A stretch of DNA of 16,901 bases from an uncultured bacterium (lineage in GTDB: Bacteria > Cyanobacteriota > Vampirovibrionia > Gastranaerophilales > Gastranaerophilaceae): the NCBI GenBank assembly GCA_900314375.1, contig OMVC01000058.1:1-16901 (forward strand), given 5' to 3'. Positions 14,004-16,901 of this stretch are shown here, piece by piece; within the stretch, counting starts at the first letter, position 1, and each line of letters starts with the position of its first letter. Both the position numbers and the translations under genes were made by a program. The notes below the pieces were generated by a model. The model saw only the letters and a list, made by a program, of their open reading frames with translations. It made no database searches and was not told the origin of the DNA.

Positions 14004-15374
14004 ATGTCACTTATAATAATGATATTACTTTTGAGCTTTTTAATACTTGTACACGAAGCCGGTCACTTTTTTGCGGCAAAAATGCTCGGTATAAAAGTTG
14101 ATAAATTCGGATTCGGTTTGCCTGTCGGCCCGACATTATGGAGTAAAAAAGTCGGAGATGTGGAAGTATTGGTTCATGCTTGCTTGTTAGGCGGATATGT
14201 AGCTTTCCCTGACGATGATAAAGATTCTGATTTGCCACTAGATTCAAAAGACAGATTTATAAATCGTCCTGTTTGGCAAAGAATGATTGTAATTTCTGCC
14301 GGTGTAATTATGAATATCGTAGCCGCAGTATTTTTGGTAATGTTGACTGCAACCTTTTGGGGAAAATTGCCTTCAGGGAATTATGAGGTTTATATAAATA
14401 AAATTCAAGCACCTAAAACCGCCTCTGTATGGCAAAGCGGTATGCAAAAAGGTGACAAAATTGAAAAAATAAACGGTTCTGATATAAATTCATCATACGC
14501 ATTCACATTATATGTGGCAAATAGTGCACAATATAACGGAAAGATTTCAAAAGAGTTTGCAAATAAAAACATAGAAAAATTGCAAAAATTAAATTCAAAC
14601 TTGGATGTAAGCAGTAAAATACCTGCCGGTACTGTTATAAAACTTCCGGCAATAGAGCAAGAGCCGGCATTAAAAATAGAAGACGAAATTTTAAAAGGTT
14701 ATGCTCCTTATAAAAGCAGTGAAATATCTTTATCAAAAGAACAAATAGATCTTCGTAATGTCATCAAAAAAGCTGGAAATAATCTAACTTCTGACGGGAC
14801 ATATTCGTTATCTGATATCGGTTATGCTTTATCTGACGGTTTAAGACCTATTAATATAACGGTCTTGCGTAACGGCAGAACAGTTAAATTAAAGCCGATA
14901 TATCCGAATAGTAAAGGTATGATTGGCATTATGATGGAAACAAAACAACTTCTTGTGCCAACGAAAAGCCCTGTTGCAATATTTACTAACAGCTGTAAAT
15001 ACTTGTGGGAGCAGACTTATATGCTGGTATACGGCTTGTGGCAGTTGTTTACGGGTAAAATTCCGGCAAAAGATTTGCATGGTATTGTTGTGATAGCAAA
15101 AGTCGGCGGTGATGTCATTCAAAACAACGGAATATTTTCCGGATTGCTATTAACGGCATTAATCTCGATGGATTTGGCGCTTGTTAACTTTTTGCCTATA
15201 CCGGCATTAGATGGCGGTCACTTTATGTTTCTTTTAATTGAAAAATTAAGAGGAAAGCCTGTAAAACAAGAAACGATAGATAAGGTTAGTACATTTTTCT
15301 TTATATTACTCATAATATTTATGATTTTGATAATCTTTAACGATATTTATGCGCTAGTTAAGCATCAATTATAA
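14004..15374 (+). CDS. rseP: RseP-type site-2 intramembrane zinc metalloprotease
   Basis: A 456-residue membrane protease that cuts transmembrane segments, such as those of anti-sigma factors, within the membrane. The zinc motif HEAGH is at residues 17-21 in the first membrane helix, and the third ligand is in NFLPIPALDGGHF (about 395-407). Other membrane segments lie near 95-118 and at the C-terminus (about 425-450). The loop between helices contains a PDZ domain (about 125-310). It is interrupted by an insertion of roughly 100 residues that includes LQKLNSNLDVSSKIPAGTVI (about 192-211), which resembles the second half of a LysM module. The ATG has a strong AGGGG site at 13991-13995. It starts 49 bases after pheS. 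The protein is somewhat longer than a minimal single-PDZ RseP because of the insertion. Confidence 0.93.
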   Translation: MSLIIMILLLSFLILVHEAGHFFAAKMLGIKVDKFGFGLPVGPTLWSKKVGDVEVLVHACLLGGYVAFPDDDKDSDLPLDSKDRFINRPVWQRMIVISAGVIMNIVAAVFLVMLTATFWGKLPSGNYEVYINKIQAPKTASVWQSGMQKGDKIEKINGSDINSSYAFTLYVANSAQYNGKISKEFANKNIEKLQKLNSNLDVSSKIPAGTVIKLPAIEQEPALKIEDEILKGYAPYKSSEISLSKEQIDLRNVIKKAGNNLTSDGTYSLSDIGYALSDGLRPINITVLRNGRTVKLKPIYPNSKGMIGIMMETKQLLVPTKSPVAIFTNSCKYLWEQTYMLVYGLWQLFTGKIPAKDLHGIVVIAKVGGDVIQNNGIFSGLLLTALISMDLALVNFLPIPALDGGHFMFLLIEKLRGKPVKQETIDKVSTFFFILLIIFMILIIFNDIYALVKHQL

Positions 15375-15410
15375 AAAGATTTCAATGAATATATTAAAAG
15401 CAAGACTATG

Positions 15411-15445
15411 ACATGGTTTCAAGGGTTTCCTTGAAACCATGTTTG
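15411..15445 (+). terminator. Hairpin terminator after rseP, with a competing downstream arm
   Basis: ACATGGTTTCAAGG (15411-15424) pairs perfectly with CCTTGAAACCATGT (15429-15442) around a four-base loop, 36 bases after the rseP stop. The following T-run is short (TTTG), so termination may be weak. The stem could serve transcription from either direction. Part of its left arm plus loop can pair instead with 15465-15476. Confidence 0.6.
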
Positions 15446-15446
15446 T

Positions 15447-15603
15447 AACATGTCTTAACATGTAAAACCCTTGAAATAAGTGCGTTTTAGCTATCTTGTT
15501 AAGAAATATTAAGTAAGTATGAATCAAAAATTAAAGTTTTAAAACTCATGTGCCGACATGAAGGATACATAGGAACAAGAACAAAAAGAAAGGACAGTCA
15601 AAG
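15447..15603 (+). promoter_or_regulatory. Leader and promoter region of the MGMSASQAR gene
   Basis: This region holds two AACATGT copies in direct orientation ten bases apart (15447-15453, 15457-15463), a weak promoter candidate (TTGTTA at 15496-15501, TATGAA at 15518-15523, 16 bases apart) and a perfect six-pair hairpin TCATGT-GCCG-ACATGA (15546-15561). The ribosome site AAAGGA near 15588-15593 is about ten bases before the ATG at 15604. The leader would be about 75 bases, much longer than others in the window. No riboswitch family is recognised. Confidence 0.35.
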
Positions 15604-16749
15604 ATGGGAATGAGCGCATCACAAGCTAGATTTTTATGCTTGACGGCTCGCAAGACAAACGTCGAATACGAAGGGCAGCAAATAAACCAGCAACGTACGG
15701 CGTTATCAAATGAGTCTTCAAACTATTACAGTCAACTGGCATCTATGACTGTACCTACACCACCGTCAAGTGCAGATTATTACAAGATTACATATAACTT
15801 CCAAAACGGAACGGAGAAAAACACGATAACATCTTTAATCGCAACTTCGACGACCAAGGAAGACGGAATTTATATGTTGAATTATGTTCAACAAATTCCT
15901 TGCTACACAATGGTTCCAACAAGCAACAATACACTTTCGAAGATTCCGTATGATGCAAACAATGTCATAGATAATGCATATTACTATTCTGCAAATGGCA
16001 GAGAAAGATATACATATGCATATGGGACTTCTCATCTGTATATATCATGTGCACAGGATGATGCAACAATTGAATCTTCAGTAAAGGCAGATCCGGATTC
16101 ATTCAGAGCAAGATTTGTAGCAATGGGTATAAACCCGGCTGATGCTCAAAAATTATCAGAAGATGAATTGATAAATAAACTTATAGTGGAAAGACAATAT
16201 AGAGATTTAGCAATAGAACGTTACGGTCAGACTGACTGGCTGGTCAGATATCAAATTAATTCTGCAACCGGCAACTATGAACCTGTATATTATAACGCTA
16301 AAGAGTTGGCAGACGCTGACAGAAACGATAAAGATACGCATACGTTAACTGACATGAAAGCATACACATTCGGTCAATCTACTGAAACAAAAGAAATAAA
16401 AAATGCCAGAGCTTATGTAGAGCAAGACTCTTCAGGAAGATATATCAGCATTTCAATACTTGACCTTGATGGTAACACGACTAAGTATAGCTTAACAACC
16501 TCAACAGAAGCGGATGAAGCTGCATACAATGATGCAATGAATCAATACTTCTTTGACAAGGCTGTATATGACAAAAAGATACAAGAAATCAATGCTAAGA
16601 TAGAAATAATTCAAGTACAAGATAAGAATTTAGAATTGAAATTAAAACAATTAGATACAGAAGAAAATGCAATTTCAACCGAATTGGATGCTGTTAAGAA
16701 AGTTATATCCAAAAACGTAGAAAGTTCATTCAAGACCTTCAACGCATAG
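15604..16749 (+). CDS. MGMSASQAR-type protein, lineage-typical, function unknown
   Basis: A 381-residue protein with no signal peptide or membrane segment. The N-terminus MGMSASQARFLCLTARKTN, followed by a helix with EYEGQQINQQRTALSNES (about residues 20-39), is a signature I recall from a multi-copy family in Gastranaerophilales genomes. The middle (about 55-300) is mixed strand and loop, rich in Tyr, Asn and Thr. The last 75 residues (about 305-380) form a long, charged coiled-coil helix ending SSFKTFNA. Two terminal helices around a variable middle recall the layout of flagellin-like or hook-associated filament proteins, but this is shape only. Expression from its own leader and an AAAGGA site is likely. 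The gene stands alone in the window; a relative may follow beyond the edge. Confidence 0.85.
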   Translation: MGMSASQARFLCLTARKTNVEYEGQQINQQRTALSNESSNYYSQLASMTVPTPPSSADYYKITYNFQNGTEKNTITSLIATSTTKEDGIYMLNYVQQIPCYTMVPTSNNTLSKIPYDANNVIDNAYYYSANGRERYTYAYGTSHLYISCAQDDATIESSVKADPDSFRARFVAMGINPADAQKLSEDELINKLIVERQYRDLAIERYGQTDWLVRYQINSATGNYEPVYYNAKELADADRNDKDTHTLTDMKAYTFGQSTETKEIKNARAYVEQDSSGRYISISILDLDGNTTKYSLTTSTEADEAAYNDAMNQYFFDKAVYDKKIQEINAKIEIIQVQDKNLELKLKQLDTEENAISTELDAVKKVISKNVESSFKTFNA

Positions 16750-16779
16750 AAATGTGCGCATACAAAATAGTGATGAAAA

Positions 16780-16840
16780 ATTGTTAAAACGGTCAAGCGT
16801 TAAAACAATAGGTTCATTACGAGCCTTCGGGCAAAGTGAT
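16780..16840 (+). repeat. Two inverted repeats downstream of the MGMSASQAR gene
   Basis: First, ATTGTT-AA-AACG (16780-16791) pairs with CGTT-AA-AACAAT (16798-16809), leaving a symmetric AA/AA internal loop; the 8-mer GTTAAAAC is thereby present twice, 16 bases apart. Second, ATTAC (16816-16820) pairs with GTGAT (16836-16840) with one G-U pair, enclosing GCC-TTCG-GGC (16823-16832). Neither is followed by a T-run, so they are not typical terminators. They could be processing or mRNA-stabilising structures, or the start of another gene's leader. Confidence 0.4.
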
Positions 16841-16901
16841 AATACAAAAAAATAAGGACAACATGTAAAACAAAGACAAGCAAAAATTATAAATAAAAAA
16901 G

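Noticed and set aside
15447..15476. CRISPR-like or transposon-end repeats
   Set aside because: Only two short AACATGT copies and one split inverted repeat are present. There are no regular spacers, no transposase and no target-site duplications.

Overview
The window is AT-rich chromosomal DNA made up mostly of housekeeping genes. I infer an uncultured gut-type relative of the cyanobacteria (Vampirovibrionia/Melainabacteria, order Gastranaerophilales). The main reason is the last gene, whose N-terminus begins MGMSASQAR and runs into LTAR, a signature I recall from that group. The low GC content, a CpaE-type ATPase, a GatD-type amidotransferase and small proteins I could not place elsewhere are consistent. 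This lineage call comes from memory and no search was run.

Layout. (1) 1-139, minus: the 5' end of an unrecognised gene. (2) 267-3116, plus: ribE, ribBA and a tandem acetyltransferase, apparently one transcription unit. (3) 3151-4272, plus: an unrecognised Gln-rich protein, converging with gatD (4274-5008, minus). (4) gatD and tatD (5048-5857, plus) diverge from a 39-bp gap that holds both promoters. (5) About 5877-6054: a long rod-like structured RNA with its own good promoter, most likely 6S RNA. (6) 6121-8455, plus: a CpaE-like receiver/ATPase, a 123-residue protein of unknown function and a lipoprotein solute-binding protein, apparently one operon. (7) 8442-9536, minus: a CCA-adding-type tRNA nucleotidyltransferase, whose end overlaps the solute-binding gene and carries that gene's terminator on the opposite strand. 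(8) 9683-12805, plus: a 1040-residue superfamily 1 helicase with a C-terminal nuclease-like domain, ended by an 18-bp-stem terminator. (9) 12917-13954 pheS and 14004-15374 rseP. (10) 15604-16749: the lineage-type MGMSASQAR protein, flanked by hairpin-rich noncoding DNA.

Two styles of gene start are visible. Five genes (ribE, the gene at 3151, gatD, tatD, cca) have a TATAAT-like -10 box, mostly preceded by TG, ending only 6-8 bases before the start codon, with no Shine-Dalgarno sequence, so they look leaderless. The other well-supported starts have clear purine-rich ribosome binding sites. No tRNA, rRNA, CRISPR array, insertion sequence or prophage was seen. No stretch longer than 300 bases lacks a gene. 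The less ordinary items are the helicase-nuclease protein, the CpaE plus 123-residue pair, the LysM-like insertion in RseP, the 6S-like RNA, the competing hairpins at 15.4 kb and the leaderless promoter pattern.
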